A DNA stretch of 49,064 bases from Phycisphaerales bacterium UBA1845. Its GTDB lineage: Bacteria; Planctomycetota; Phycisphaerae; UBA1845. Positions 8,253 through 16,470 of this stretch are shown here, piece by piece (within the stretch, counting starts at the first letter, position 1; each line of letters begins with the position of its first letter). The position numbers were made by a program, and so were the translations under genes. The stretch is from NCBI GenBank assembly GCA_002338715.1, contig DDIR01000082.1:1207-50270 (forward strand). The letters run 5' to 3'. The notes under the pieces are model-generated. The model did not search any database and was not told the DNA's origin. It was given only the letters and a program-made list of their open reading frames with translations.

Positions 8253-8795
8253 CTAGTGACCGCGAAGGCCTGTTTCGGGTGGATTTGCCCCATGAAAGCC
8301 GCCTTGTTCTCCGGCTTGGTTGAACAGTGGCGCCCCCGATTCCAGAAAAACCCGCACAATCAGCTTCGTCAGCACCAACCGCTCGGGGGATCGATGGGCA
8401 CCTTGTCCCATCACGCCCTCCACGATCGCATCCGTCATGACCGAAAGGTCGCTGACGAACGGAATCGGCACCTCGTGCGATGCATCGGGGGGCGAATTCC
8501 CATCAGCCGCTTCAATGTCGCACGCAACCGCGAAGCGCTCCATCAGCACGTCATCAAGATCGAGACCATGCTCCATCGTGACGGCATTGGCGCATTGGTC
8601 CATCAGGTCCGCGAAATCAGCGCGGATTTTGGATGCGTCCAGGCAATTTACGGAATAGCGAACCGGTTTCGCGGATTCGCAGAGACGTTGGGCTGAGTGC
8701 TTCACAACGTGTTTCTCAGACGTGCTTTCAAAACGGCATGCTTCCAGTCGAGCGACGATCGCGATTTCAATCCGATGCGGCGCTCGCCTCATCAT
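8253..8795 (-). CDS. Hypothetical protein
   Basis: A frame of up to 180 codons with third-position base preference like the neighbouring real genes, at least from about codon 45 onward. I do not recognise the family. The middle is acidic (LDLDDVLMERFAVACDIEAAD) and the C-terminus is Gly-rich without clear structure. The first 45 codons look less gene-like and have no ribosome site, so the true start is probably internal and unresolved. It lies downstream of the P-loop/deoxyribosyltransferase-like gene on the same strand, separated by a palindromic repeat. Overlapping plus-strand frames look worse by codon use. Confidence 0.4.
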   Translation of the reverse strand: MMRRAPHRIEIAIVARLEACRFESTSEKHVVKHSAQRLCESAKPVRYSVNCLDASKIRADFADLMDQCANAVTMEHGLDLDDVLMERFAVACDIEAADGNSPPDASHEVPIPFVSDLSVMTDAIVEGVMGQGAHRSPERLVLTKLIVRVFLESGAPLFNQAGEQGGFHGANPPETGLRGH

Positions 8796-8842
8796 CGTTA
8801 CGCGGTTTGGGGAGCAACTTGATCCGTACGGAATCTGGTTTT

Positions 8843-8874
8843 CCCCTGGATTCCCGCTTTCGCGGGAATGACGA
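8843..8874 (+). repeat. Dispersed palindromic repeat, family A copy 2
   Basis: CCCCTGGATTCCCGC, loop TTTC, then GCGGGAATGACG, a near-perfect hairpin in the same orientation as the copy at 7448. It sits between two minus-strand genes. Confidence 0.85.
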
Positions 8875-8908
8875 CTGGGTTGCGTCGCTACGCCGGAACG
8901 AATGGCGA

Positions 8909-10111
8909 CTAGCCGAAACGACCGCGTTCGCGGGCTGGTTTCTTAGCCTCCAGCAGGTCGAGCTGGATGTCGCCGATGTAGCCCTTCTGTTGGAAGTACT
9001 TCAACGCGTCATGCGTGCTTGGGAACACTTCGGTGGCCGTTTCGGTGATGAAGGGCGAAGGCTCGCATGCCGGCTTCCACACGACGTAGACCTCTTTGGT
9101 CACTTCCCAGGCGTGCTGAAGCTCGCGCTCCACACCGCTGGAAAGTCCGGGCTTACCGTCGGCCAACTCGGGCACATAGCTGACGATCATGTCGGCTTGG
9201 TCGATCAGCTTGAAGTCGCGGGCGTAAATCTGTCCGTCGATGTCCGCAGCAACTGTGGTCACATCGTTGACGTTGAGTTGGATCGTGCGGCCATTGACTT
9301 CGACGGCGATCGTCGACTCGCCCTTTTTGGTCGCTTCACCAGCATCGAACAACAATCGCTTTTCGTCGAGATCGCCCGGGTCAAACGCGATGAAATGCTC
9401 AGCCAACACATCGCGGAAGCTGTCGATCTCAGCCAGCACATCGGGCATGTCCATCACGTGCGTCATTGGGAACGACGGATAGACGCGCTTACGCTCGCTG
9501 TCAAACATCAGGCGATACATTGAAAGGGCAGCCGCATCGAGATCGCTGCCACGGGCTAGGATATACGCATGGCCAAAACCGCGGACGCCCTCGGCCATCG
9601 CTTCGGTGACGACCATTTCCTCTTCGCGCCAAACGAGAATGTCCTTAAGCGTGTGGCGCACTCGGTGTGAACGGGTCAGACGCTCGTGAACGGCATCGAC
9701 GTTGTCGACCAAAGTCACGTAGAGGTTTGCGTCGAACTCGCGCATCTGATCGTGATCGTATGCGTGGAACAGCCCGTGGTTCCAGCGGAAGGTGGCGTGG
9801 GTGTTGACGATGATGTTCTTGGTATCGTCGGCCATCACCAGCAGGTCTTTGAACACACTTCGACGAAGCGTATCCAAGCGCGTGCGTGGCAGGTCGAGAA
9901 TGCGACCGGCTGCGACGTCGGGCGCTTCGGCGTACATCCGCTCGCCGACATGGAAGGGAACGATCTCCCTGCCCTTGTCGCGGCCGATCTTGACGACGCG
10001 CTCGACGAACTCCTTCTTATCCAAGCCGACCTGGCCCGTCAGTACTGCACGGACACCACTGCGGGCCGACTCTCCGAACAACTTGTCGTGATTGGGGGCT
10101 GTTGAACTCAT
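8909..10111 (-). CDS. P-loop kinase-like / nucleoside deoxyribosyltransferase-like fusion protein
   Basis: A 400-residue cytoplasmic protein of two parts. Residues about 20-200 resemble a P-loop nucleotide kinase of the archaeal adenylate-kinase type: AVLTGQVGLDKKEF at 22-35 stands where GxxxxGK[ST] is expected but lacks the canonical Gly and Ser/Thr. It is followed by VGERMY and a VNTHATFRW strand. Residues about 205-375 look like the nucleoside 2-deoxyribosyltransferase fold: RVYPSFPMTH, a DP-containing segment, RDFKLIDQADMIVSYVPE, then SSGVERELQHAW followed by KEVYVVW. The Glu of the SGVEREL motif corresponds to the substrate-binding Glu of that superfamily. Enzyme activity is unproven. 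It is not obviously in an operon; the CAP-domain lipoprotein upstream is about 190 bases away. Confidence 0.6.
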   Translation of the reverse strand: MSSTAPNHDKLFGESARSGVRAVLTGQVGLDKKEFVERVVKIGRDKGREIVPFHVGERMYAEAPDVAAGRILDLPRTRLDTLRRSVFKDLLVMADDTKNIIVNTHATFRWNHGLFHAYDHDQMREFDANLYVTLVDNVDAVHERLTRSHRVRHTLKDILVWREEEMVVTEAMAEGVRGFGHAYILARGSDLDAAALSMYRLMFDSERKRVYPSFPMTHVMDMPDVLAEIDSFRDVLAEHFIAFDPGDLDEKRLLFDAGEATKKGESTIAVEVNGRTIQLNVNDVTTVAADIDGQIYARDFKLIDQADMIVSYVPELADGKPGLSSGVERELQHAWEVTKEVYVVWKPACEPSPFITETATEVFPSTHDALKYFQQKGYIGDIQLDLLEAKKPARERGRFG

Positions 10112-10304
10112 CGCGGTATTGTACCAACTCTGCCAAGGCGAGCAAAATCATCCGGGTCGTCTTCGAGCACCGGGTCGACCGGTAACCAACGGGACAAAAA
10201 ACCGGCTCAAAATCCGAGATGTTGGGCTATTGGGCGGCTACGCGACAGACATCGAAGGACCGTACTGAGATCAATGACGGGGCACGGACTGGAATGCGTT
10301 CTGA

Positions 10305-10820
10305 TTAGAACTTGACCGGGTCGGCAAATTCCTGAACCCAGTAATACTCGCCGTCCGGCGTCGAGCGGACCGCGATCCCGATCTCGCGCCAATTGGGTGA
10401 CAGGATGTTGTCACGGTGTTCGGGGCTGGTCATCCAATCATCGAAGACATCCTGTGCCGAGAGCTGCCCCACCGCGAGATTTTCGCCCATCGTGAAATAG
10501 ATGTAACCGGCACGGGTCAGGCGATCGCCCGGGTCCAGATGGGTCTTGGGGCTTTCGTGGGAGAAGAATTCCGACTCGATCATTTCGCAGGCGTAGTCGC
10601 CCGCAACGTCGGTGAGCGAATCGTCGGTCAGGAGCGGCAACATTCCTTCATCCACACGAGCGCGATTCACCAGTTCGAGCAGGTCTCTTGATAGGCGATA
10701 TTGATCTTCGGGGAACTCGCAGTAATTCTTGGCCTCTTCCTCTGCCGCACCGGTCGTTGTGCAACCAGTCGCGATCATGGCACACAACGCCACCAGACTG
10801 AATACATTTCGTTTATTCAT
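10305..10820 (-). CDS. CAP/SCP (PR1-like) domain lipoprotein
   Basis: A 171-residue exported protein. ATG 10820 is chosen because it begins a signal peptide: MNKR, a hydrophobic stretch and the lipobox ATGC with Cys near residue 20. The mature part is a CAP domain (cysteine-rich secretory protein/SCP-like), with a LLELVNRARVDEGMLPL helix, the SEFFSHESP motif containing a conserved His, the GENLAVG motif and a WMTSPEHRDNILSPNWREIG block with the second conserved His. These are the hallmark elements of bacterial CAP proteins. The bacterial function is generally unclear. It is probably anchored in the cell envelope. The gene stands alone, divergently arranged to nothing obvious. Confidence 0.9.
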   Translation of the reverse strand: MNKRNVFSLVALCAMIATGCTTTGAAEEEAKNYCEFPEDQYRLSRDLLELVNRARVDEGMLPLLTDDSLTDVAGDYACEMIESEFFSHESPKTHLDPGDRLTRAGYIYFTMGENLAVGQLSAQDVFDDWMTSPEHRDNILSPNWREIGIAVRSTPDGEYYWVQEFADPVKF

Positions 10821-11034
10821 GCCTGGCGGTTCCAAGAAGCGAGTGAGCGAAATCCGAATCAAAAAATGCAATTGCGGGCACCGACATCAGGTGTTGGCCA
10901 ATCGCCTTCGCACCCTTTCAGCAAACCCGTCGCATAGTCAATCTTTCGGCATTTAAGTGTAGAAAAATCAAATGTCGCGGGCAACGAGCCGTCTGTAATT
11001 AATCGTAACGGCCTATTAACAATTGAGATATGCG

Positions 11035-12663
11035 TCATTCTCGGTGCAGAATCATGAATGTGACATCGTCGGGTTGACGCCCAAGCGCGAAATACGCCCG
11101 AAAATCCGACAGCAATTCATCAAGGGCGGACGATGCCGGCTGTCCGAATAAATCTGAAATCGCGTTGATCAACTGCCCCCGACCGATGGATTTGCCCTCC
11201 TCGTTCGCCACCGTCCAGCAGCCCGGGGTATATAGCACCAACGTCTCGCCATCTTCGACGCGACCGGCTCCACCGGTATACGCATGTTCGCGCGTGGCTC
11301 CGATCGCGGGCATCGATTCCTGCACAAGCGACCGCAACTGCCCGCCCGCTCCGACCACGACGGCTCCGATGTCACCGGCTGTCGCAAACTGCATCGCACC
11401 GGTCTTGGGGTTCATCACGAAACCGGCGGCAGAGAACTCGCAAGGCCGCTGCGGATCGTGAAGGATCCAGTTCAGCGCCCGAAACAGAACGTGGGGAGGA
11501 TCGGCGTGCAGACCTGCCAACCGAAACGCCGCACGCACCTGCGCCATCGCCAGCGCCGCATTCGTCGCATGGCCTTTGACATGACCGCAGACAAACGATG
11601 CCAATGTGTTGGGCAGTCGCATCACATCAAAAATATCACCGCTCGAATCCAGCCCGGGCTTGCAGTACATCGCCATCTGCAACCCTTCCCACTGCGGAAC
11701 GTTGGTCGGATCCATCAGCGACTGCAATTCGCGAACGAACGAAAGTTGACCGGCTTTGATGGATTCCTGAAGCTCGACCTGATCGGCGACGATGCGATCC
11801 AGATGCTTCGCGATCACCGCGCCCATCGCCACGAGAGAATCGAATTCCTGACGACCGAAAGGCGCACCGTCGCGACGCTGATCCAGATAGATCATTCCCA
11901 ACACGCCGCGGTCGGCGACCAACGGCACGCACATGAGCGACCCCACCGGAAACGCATCAAGCTTGCTGCAAAGAATTTGCTGTCCGCGTTCGGTGCAGCG
12001 ATACACAAACGTATCGATCAGATGCGGGTCACCGCCGATCGATCCATCCTCCAGACGCGTCTCGACGAACTCCAGTCGTCCGTAGCTGCGCCGCCTTGTC
12101 CCCACCCAAACCTGATGCGTGCTGAAATGTTGCTGCACCAGTTTGATGCAGGTCCCCATCAAACTTGAGAGGTCGGCGCACTGGTTGATTTCAAACGCGA
12201 TGTCGGCCAGCGTCGAAACCATCCCGGGTGGAAGCGTCAGCGCTTCGCCCGCCTCGCCGCGCACCGCAGCACCGTGAGGCAGCGGATGCTCGCGGATTTT
12301 CGATGCCGATTCAACGATTGCGGAGCGCGGAGCCAACGCACTCGAATTGTCCAGAAAGACCTTCAGCCGAAAACGCGCGATCAAGATCTCGTCATTGTGT
12401 CGCAGACGAATGGCCTCATTTGATTCGATCGAATTGACGTATGTGCGGGTGTACTCTGCCGGCGAATCAGCCGGGATTTCACAATGCTCGAGGATCCACT
12501 CGACACCATCGACCTTGCGGATCTGAAAGTGCTCCTCTGCCACCCGGACATCCGGAAGGAACAGGTCGCAGTCCGACGTTGATCCAACCCGAATGAGTTC
12601 GACTTCATCACTGAAATCGAATCCACGAGTCGGCCGCTCAGCGTCTGTGACCACGATATGCAT
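11035..12663 (-). CDS. FHA-GAF-SpoIIE-like protein, probable pseudophosphatase
   Basis: A 542-residue cytoplasmic signalling protein (start ATG 12663, which begins the first domain; GTG 12696 is possible). Residues 1-105 are an FHA domain with IRVGSTSDCDLFLPD, which would bind phosphothreonine. Residues about 145-290 are a GAF domain. From about 310 there is a SpoIIE/RsbU-type PP2C domain. In active members four Asp residues bind metal. Here SGDIFD (Asp343 and Asp346) and DDVTF (532-533) are kept, but the GDV motif reads GHVKGH (His361) and the TDG motif reads TPG (Pro480). Two of the metal ligands therefore seem lost, so it may bind partners without dephosphorylating them. It is convergent with nothing; the next gene upstream is divergent mqnD. 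Confidence 0.85.
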   Translation of the reverse strand: MHIVVTDAERPTRGFDFSDEVELIRVGSTSDCDLFLPDVRVAEEHFQIRKVDGVEWILEHCEIPADSPAEYTRTYVNSIESNEAIRLRHNDEILIARFRLKVFLDNSSALAPRSAIVESASKIREHPLPHGAAVRGEAGEALTLPPGMVSTLADIAFEINQCADLSSLMGTCIKLVQQHFSTHQVWVGTRRRSYGRLEFVETRLEDGSIGGDPHLIDTFVYRCTERGQQILCSKLDAFPVGSLMCVPLVADRGVLGMIYLDQRRDGAPFGRQEFDSLVAMGAVIAKHLDRIVADQVELQESIKAGQLSFVRELQSLMDPTNVPQWEGLQMAMYCKPGLDSSGDIFDVMRLPNTLASFVCGHVKGHATNAALAMAQVRAAFRLAGLHADPPHVLFRALNWILHDPQRPCEFSAAGFVMNPKTGAMQFATAGDIGAVVVGAGGQLRSLVQESMPAIGATREHAYTGGAGRVEDGETLVLYTPGCWTVANEEGKSIGRGQLINAISDLFGQPASSALDELLSDFRAYFALGRQPDDVTFMILHRE

Positions 12664-12859
12664 GGGAGGCCCATTTCGACGTCTCCCGCCGGCCACACAA
12701 TGGACAAATCACATGTGCCCGATGGGAGATACAAACCTGAAATTTCGCCTTGGATCGAATGCCCGGTGATTTTGAACAGCGGACGTTCGACCGTCAGCCT
12801 GTTTTCGAGTATACCAGCCGCCCTGAGACACTGGAAGATAAAGCATCAGCGAGAGATTC

Positions 12860-13702
12860 ATGTCAGACAAAACACTATTACTTGGCCACAGCCCCGACCC
12901 CGACGACGCCTTCATGTTTTACGGACTCGCCACCGGCAAAGTCGACTCCAAGGGCTGGGAATTTGAGCATATTCTCCAGGACATCCAGACGCTCAACGAC
13001 CGCTCAATGCGCGGCGAGTTGCATATCACCGCCGTCAGCGTCCACGCGTATCCGTTGATCGCGTCGCGATACGCCCTGACGTCGTGCGGGTCCAGCATGG
13101 GCGATGGATACGGTCCGATCGTCGTCGCCCGGGAGGATGTCACCATCGACAGCCTCAAGGGCGCCCGCATCGCCGTTCCAGGAATGACCACGACCGCCGT
13201 CCTCGCCCTCAAGTTGCTCCTGGGCGCCGATGGATTTGAACCGGTGGTCGTCGACTTCGATAAGATCCTGAACCATGTCGCCCTCGGTCATGCCGACGCG
13301 GGACTGGTCATTCACGAAGGCCAACTCACCTACGGCAACAACAACCTTCATCTCATCGTCGATCTTGGCAAGTGGTGGAAAGAAGAAAACGATCTGCCGC
13401 TTCCGCTTGGCGCCAATGCCATTCGCCGCGACCTCGGCCAATCGAACATGGAAGAGATCGCGGGCGTACTCAAAGACAGCATTCAATACGGTTTGGAACA
13501 TCGCTCCGAAGCCGTCGAGCATTCGCTGCAATACGCACGCGACATGGGCAAGGATTTAGCCGATCAGTTCGTGGGCATGTACGTCAATGAGTGGACGCTC
13601 GATTATGGCGATGTCGGCAGGCAGGCGATCAACCTGCTGCTCAAGAAGGGTGCGGATGCAGGCATCGTCGCCCCCATCGGGTCCATTGACTACATCGGTT
13701 AA
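12860..13702 (+). CDS. mqnD: MqnD-like 1,4-dihydroxy-6-naphthoate synthase
   Basis: A 280-residue protein of the MqnA/MqnD periplasmic-binding-protein-like fold. MqnD converts cyclic dehypoxanthinyl futalosine to 1,4-dihydroxy-6-naphthoate in the futalosine route to menaquinone. The N-terminal motif LLLGHSPDPDDAFMFYGL corresponds to the SPCPNDTF-type motif. The middle has the conserved GKWW and HEGQLTY segments and the PLGANAIRRDLG block typical of MqnD. The Cys of the classical motif is Asp here, so the substrate assignment is probable rather than certain. It is cytoplasmic, with no signal peptide. It precedes nadE by 79 bases in the same direction and the two could be co-transcribed. Confidence 0.82.
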   Translation: MSDKTLLLGHSPDPDDAFMFYGLATGKVDSKGWEFEHILQDIQTLNDRSMRGELHITAVSVHAYPLIASRYALTSCGSSMGDGYGPIVVAREDVTIDSLKGARIAVPGMTTTAVLALKLLLGADGFEPVVVDFDKILNHVALGHADAGLVIHEGQLTYGNNNLHLIVDLGKWWKEENDLPLPLGANAIRRDLGQSNMEEIAGVLKDSIQYGLEHRSEAVEHSLQYARDMGKDLADQFVGMYVNEWTLDYGDVGRQAINLLLKKGADAGIVAPIGSIDYIG

Positions 13703-13781
13703 GACATGCGGACCTGACAACCGTCCTGGACCGCACTTCTAAAATTGCGTTTCATTCCAAGCGGGCCACAGGACCACGTTC

Positions 13782-15437
13782 ATGTTGATCGCCCTCGCAC
13801 AAATCAATCCGACCGTCGGCGACATTGACGGTAATTGCAAGAAAATCTGCGCGTCGATCGAGTCGGCGCGGGCCAAGAGCGCCGACCTCGTGCTGTTTCC
13901 CGAACTGTGCGTCCCCGGTTATCCACCGCGCGACCTGCTGCTTCGCAAGGAATTCGTCCAGCGAAACGTCAACTGCGTCGAGACCATCGCAGCCGCCTGT
14001 AAAGACATCATCGCCGTCGTCGGATTTGCCTCCCCCAACAACGACGCTGCGGGCAAGGAACTCTACAACGCTGCCGCCATCTGCCAGGATGGCCGCGTGC
14101 TGGCGACCTATCGCAAGCGGCTTCTCCCAACCTACGACGTCTTCGACGAATCGCGGTATTTCGCCCCGGGAGACGCCAGCACCCCGCTGACCGTGACGGT
14201 CTCCGGAAAACCAGTGCGGCTTGGGGTGACGATCTGCGAGGACCTCTGGAACGACGAACCCTACATCAACCGCAAACTCTACGGCGCCGACCCGATCGCT
14301 GACCTCGCCCAGCAAGGCGTCGATCTGATCGTCAACATATCGGCCTCCCCGTTCACGATGGGCAAGCAGCGCGTCCGCGAAGACCTCTTTGCGCGGCAGG
14401 TCGCAGAACATGGCATTCCGCTCGCGCTGGTGAACCAGGTCGGCGGTAATGACGAGCTGATCTTTGACGGCGCGAGCGCATTTTTCGACACGAAGGGCAA
14501 GTGTCTGCTTCGCTGTGAATCGTTCGTCGAAGACCTGAAGTTCGTCGACACCGACAATCCGCCCACCGAAGCCCCGATCCAACTGCCCACGGATATCGAT
14601 GCGGTTCATCGGGCGCTTGTCCTCGGCACACGCGATTACGTTTGCAAGTGTGGATTCTCTGACGTGGTCATCGGACTGAGCGGCGGCATCGATTCGGCGG
14701 TGACGGCTGCGATTGCGGTTGAAGCGGTCGGCAAGGATCACGTTCACGGCGTGGCGATGCCATCGCGCATCAGCAGCGACCACAGCGTTGACGACGCCCG
14801 ACAGTTGTCGATGAATCTCGGGATTGATCACCGCGTCATTTCGATCAACGACATCCACCTCGCCTCCGAGAAGACGTTGGCTGGCGATTTTGCGGGGACG
14901 ACCGTCGGCGTCGCGGAAGAAAACATTCAGGCGCGGGCACGCGGGGGCATCTTGATGGCGCTGTCCAACAAGTTCGGTTGGTTGCTGCTGACAACCGGCA
15001 ACAAGAGCGAGTTGGCCGTCGGATACTGCACGCTCTACGGCGACATGTGCGGAGGGTTGGCCGTCATCAGCGACGTCCCCAAAATGATGGTCTACGCGCT
15101 GGCGAATTTCATCAACGAGTCAGCTGGCATGGCTATCATTCCCCAGAACACGATCGACAAAGTCCCGTCAGCCGAACTGCGCGAAAACCAGACCGACCAG
15201 GACAGCCTGCCCCCCTATGAAACGCTCGATGCGATTCTGCAGAAATACGTCGAGCAGGACATGGATATCACAGAGATCGTCCAAGCCGGGTTTGATCGCG
15301 AGCTCGTGGTCGATGTCGCCCGCAAGGTGGATCGCAACGAATACAAGCGGAAACAGGCCGCAACCGGTTTGAAAGTCACATCCCGGGCATTTGGCACCGG
15401 ACGACGCATGCCCATCGCGGCCAAATACGCCTATTAG
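13782..15437 (+). CDS. nadE: Glutamine-dependent NAD(+) synthetase
   Basis: A 551-residue two-domain enzyme that aminates nicotinic acid adenine dinucleotide to NAD with ATP and glutamine. The N-terminal glutaminase (nitrilase fold) shows the Glu-Lys-Cys triad: Glu41 in FPELCVPGYPP, Lys112 in RKRLLPTYDVFDE and Cys152 in TICEDLW. The C-terminal synthetase has the ATP pyrophosphatase loop SGGIDS at 300-305 and LLTTGNKSELAVGYCTLYGDM. The length is normal for the glutamine-dependent form. It is followed by a palindromic repeat and a strong terminator. It is separated from mqnD by 79 bases. Confidence 0.95.
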   Translation: MLIALAQINPTVGDIDGNCKKICASIESARAKSADLVLFPELCVPGYPPRDLLLRKEFVQRNVNCVETIAAACKDIIAVVGFASPNNDAAGKELYNAAAICQDGRVLATYRKRLLPTYDVFDESRYFAPGDASTPLTVTVSGKPVRLGVTICEDLWNDEPYINRKLYGADPIADLAQQGVDLIVNISASPFTMGKQRVREDLFARQVAEHGIPLALVNQVGGNDELIFDGASAFFDTKGKCLLRCESFVEDLKFVDTDNPPTEAPIQLPTDIDAVHRALVLGTRDYVCKCGFSDVVIGLSGGIDSAVTAAIAVEAVGKDHVHGVAMPSRISSDHSVDDARQLSMNLGIDHRVISINDIHLASEKTLAGDFAGTTVGVAEENIQARARGGILMALSNKFGWLLLTTGNKSELAVGYCTLYGDMCGGLAVISDVPKMMVYALANFINESAGMAIIPQNTIDKVPSAELRENQTDQDSLPPYETLDAILQKYVEQDMDITEIVQAGFDRELVVDVARKVDRNEYKRKQAATGLKVTSRAFGTGRRMPIAAKYAY

Positions 15438-15507
15438 AACGCCTCCAATGCAAACGCAGCGGTGCAATAGCGCCGTCATTCGCGAGGAAGCCGCCAATCC
15501 CGAGGGG

Positions 15508-15541
15508 GCCGTCATTCCCGCGCAGGCGGGAATCCAGGGGA
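15508..15541 (-). repeat. Dispersed palindromic repeat, family A copy 3 (inverted)
   Basis: CCGTCATTCCCGCGC, then AGGCGGGAATCCAGGGGA, the reverse orientation of the copies at 7448 and 8843. It lies just downstream of nadE. The hairpin arms are ATTCCCGC and GCGGGAAT. Confidence 0.85.
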
Positions 15542-15610
15542 CAAGCAAAGTCAATTCGGGTGAGAACCAGCCCCCCGTACATCGAAGAGGGAACGGAGTA
15601 AAAAAGAACA

Positions 15611-15653
15611 AAGGGAAGGTGCCGCCGTGGCGAGTAGCACCTTCCCTTTTTTG
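15611..15653 (+). terminator. Rho-independent terminator downstream of nadE
   Basis: A perfect 12-base-pair stem, AAGGGAAGGTGC (15611-15622) with GCACCTTCCCTT (15638-15649), followed by TTTTG. On the minus strand the same stem is followed by TTTGTTCTTTTTT, so it may work in both directions and also stop the convergent histone-like gene. Confidence 0.9.
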
Positions 15654-15671
15654 TTTACTGCAAAACTGCGT

Positions 15672-15757
15672 CTCGGCGATACTGCAGTTGGCTTTGTGTC
15701 CTTCGGATTCCCAAGTTGGAAACGCCGAAACAAACAAAGCTCCGAATCATCGCCGAG
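15672..15757. other. Long nested hairpin, possible structured RNA
   Basis: Four colinear stems are nested: CTCGGCGAT/ATCGCCGAG (15672-15680 with 15749-15757), GCTTTGT/ACAAAGC (15691-15697 with 15734-15740), TTCGG/CCGAA (15702-15706 with 15725-15729) and TTCC/GGAA (15708-15711 with 15718-15721). It lies between the nadE terminator and the 3' end of the minus-strand histone-like gene. It could be that gene's 3' untranslated structure, a small RNA or a decayed mobile repeat. Confidence 0.5.
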
Positions 15758-15793
15758 TCGTAGCCAGCGAGTCATCGACGCCTTTCGGCTCGA

Positions 15794-16069
15794 CTACTTT
15801 TTGGCTTTACGCTTCTTGCGCTTCGGAGCAGCTTTCTTCTTGGCAGCCTTTTTCTTGGCTTTCCGCTTCTTAGGAGCTTTCTTCTTAGCGGTTTTTTTCT
15901 TGGCTGTTTTCTTCTTAGCGGTTTTCTTCTTGGCTGTTTTCCGCTTGGCGGTTTTTTTCTTTGCCGCTTTTTTCTTGGCTGCTTTTTTGCGCTTAGGCGC
16001 TTTCTTCTTTGTGGTTGCTTTCTTCTTTGTAGCTTTCTTGCGTTTTGCGACTTTACGTTTCTTGGCCAT
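15794..16069 (-). CDS. Histone H1-like lysine/alanine-rich protein
   Basis: A 91-residue highly basic protein made almost only of Lys, Ala, Thr and Arg, with repeats of the form TAKKKTAKKK. It resembles the C-terminal tail of histone H1 and bacterial Hc1/Hc2-type or AlgP-like proteins, and probably binds and condenses DNA. ATG 16069 is chosen because of the perfect ribosome site AAAGGAGGTC just upstream; a longer frame to 16258 would add unrelated sequence. The repeats make the gene prone to length change and give a phenylalanine-rich shadow frame on the plus strand. It is convergent with nadE across a terminator and a nested hairpin. Confidence 0.88.
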   Translation of the reverse strand: MAKKRKVAKRKKATKKKATTKKKAPKRKKAAKKKAAKKKTAKRKTAKKKTAKKKTAKKKTAKKKAPKKRKAKKKAAKKKAAPKRKKRKAKK

Positions 16070-16470
16070 TGCTATGACCTCCTTTCTTGTCGGAAATGGT
16101 AACTGTGCGAATACCCGTGTCAAAATTTTTTTGTAAAAAAATCGAAAAAGTTCTTGCACGGATTTCGGCAAATCAGCGCGCACATCTCCAGTCCGCGCGC
16201 CAAATTGTTGACGAATCTTGATCGCGCGAATTGAATCCGAACGGTGTGAGTCAGCCACTTGGCCGCGCGCAAACGAAACTTACCCATTTGCCAATTGCAC
16301 CGTGCCAAACCGGACGGAATGGCAACTGGACACATCTTTCTTTGCAATGACAGCCAAGTCGGTGTACATCCATTAACGGCGATCATTACACTAGAAACGA
16401 AGTTTTTGGCATCCAAAACGGAACTTTGGGCCCGCGTTCCCGGATGCGATTCTTTATTGAAAGACGAGCC
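16070..16470. other. Divergent non-coding interval between histone-like gene and folE
   Basis: These 401 bases lack a gene of their own and should hold promoters in both directions. On the minus strand a TTGACA box occurs at 16123-16118 upstream of the histone-like gene, but no convincing -10 follows. An A/T-rich tract with T7 and A7 runs lies at about 16125-16155. Confidence 0.45.

Noticed and set aside
7836..8696. Plus-strand frame of 286 codons
   Set aside because: It crosses the LiaF-like gene and the 8253-8795 gene on the other strand and has worse codon use.
8633..9523. Plus-strand frame of 296 codons
   Set aside because: Antisense of the P-loop/deoxyribosyltransferase-like gene.
11284..12168. 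Plus-strand frame of 294 codons in the FHA-GAF gene
   Set aside because: Antisense of a protein with three recognisable domains.
13752..14858. Minus-strand frame of 368 codons opposite nadE
   Set aside because: nadE has the full set of catalytic motifs; the antisense frame has none.
15627..16136. Phe/Leu/Ala-rich plus-strand frame resembling a membrane protein
   Set aside because: It is the complement of the Lys-rich repeats of the histone-like gene, which has a perfect ribosome site.
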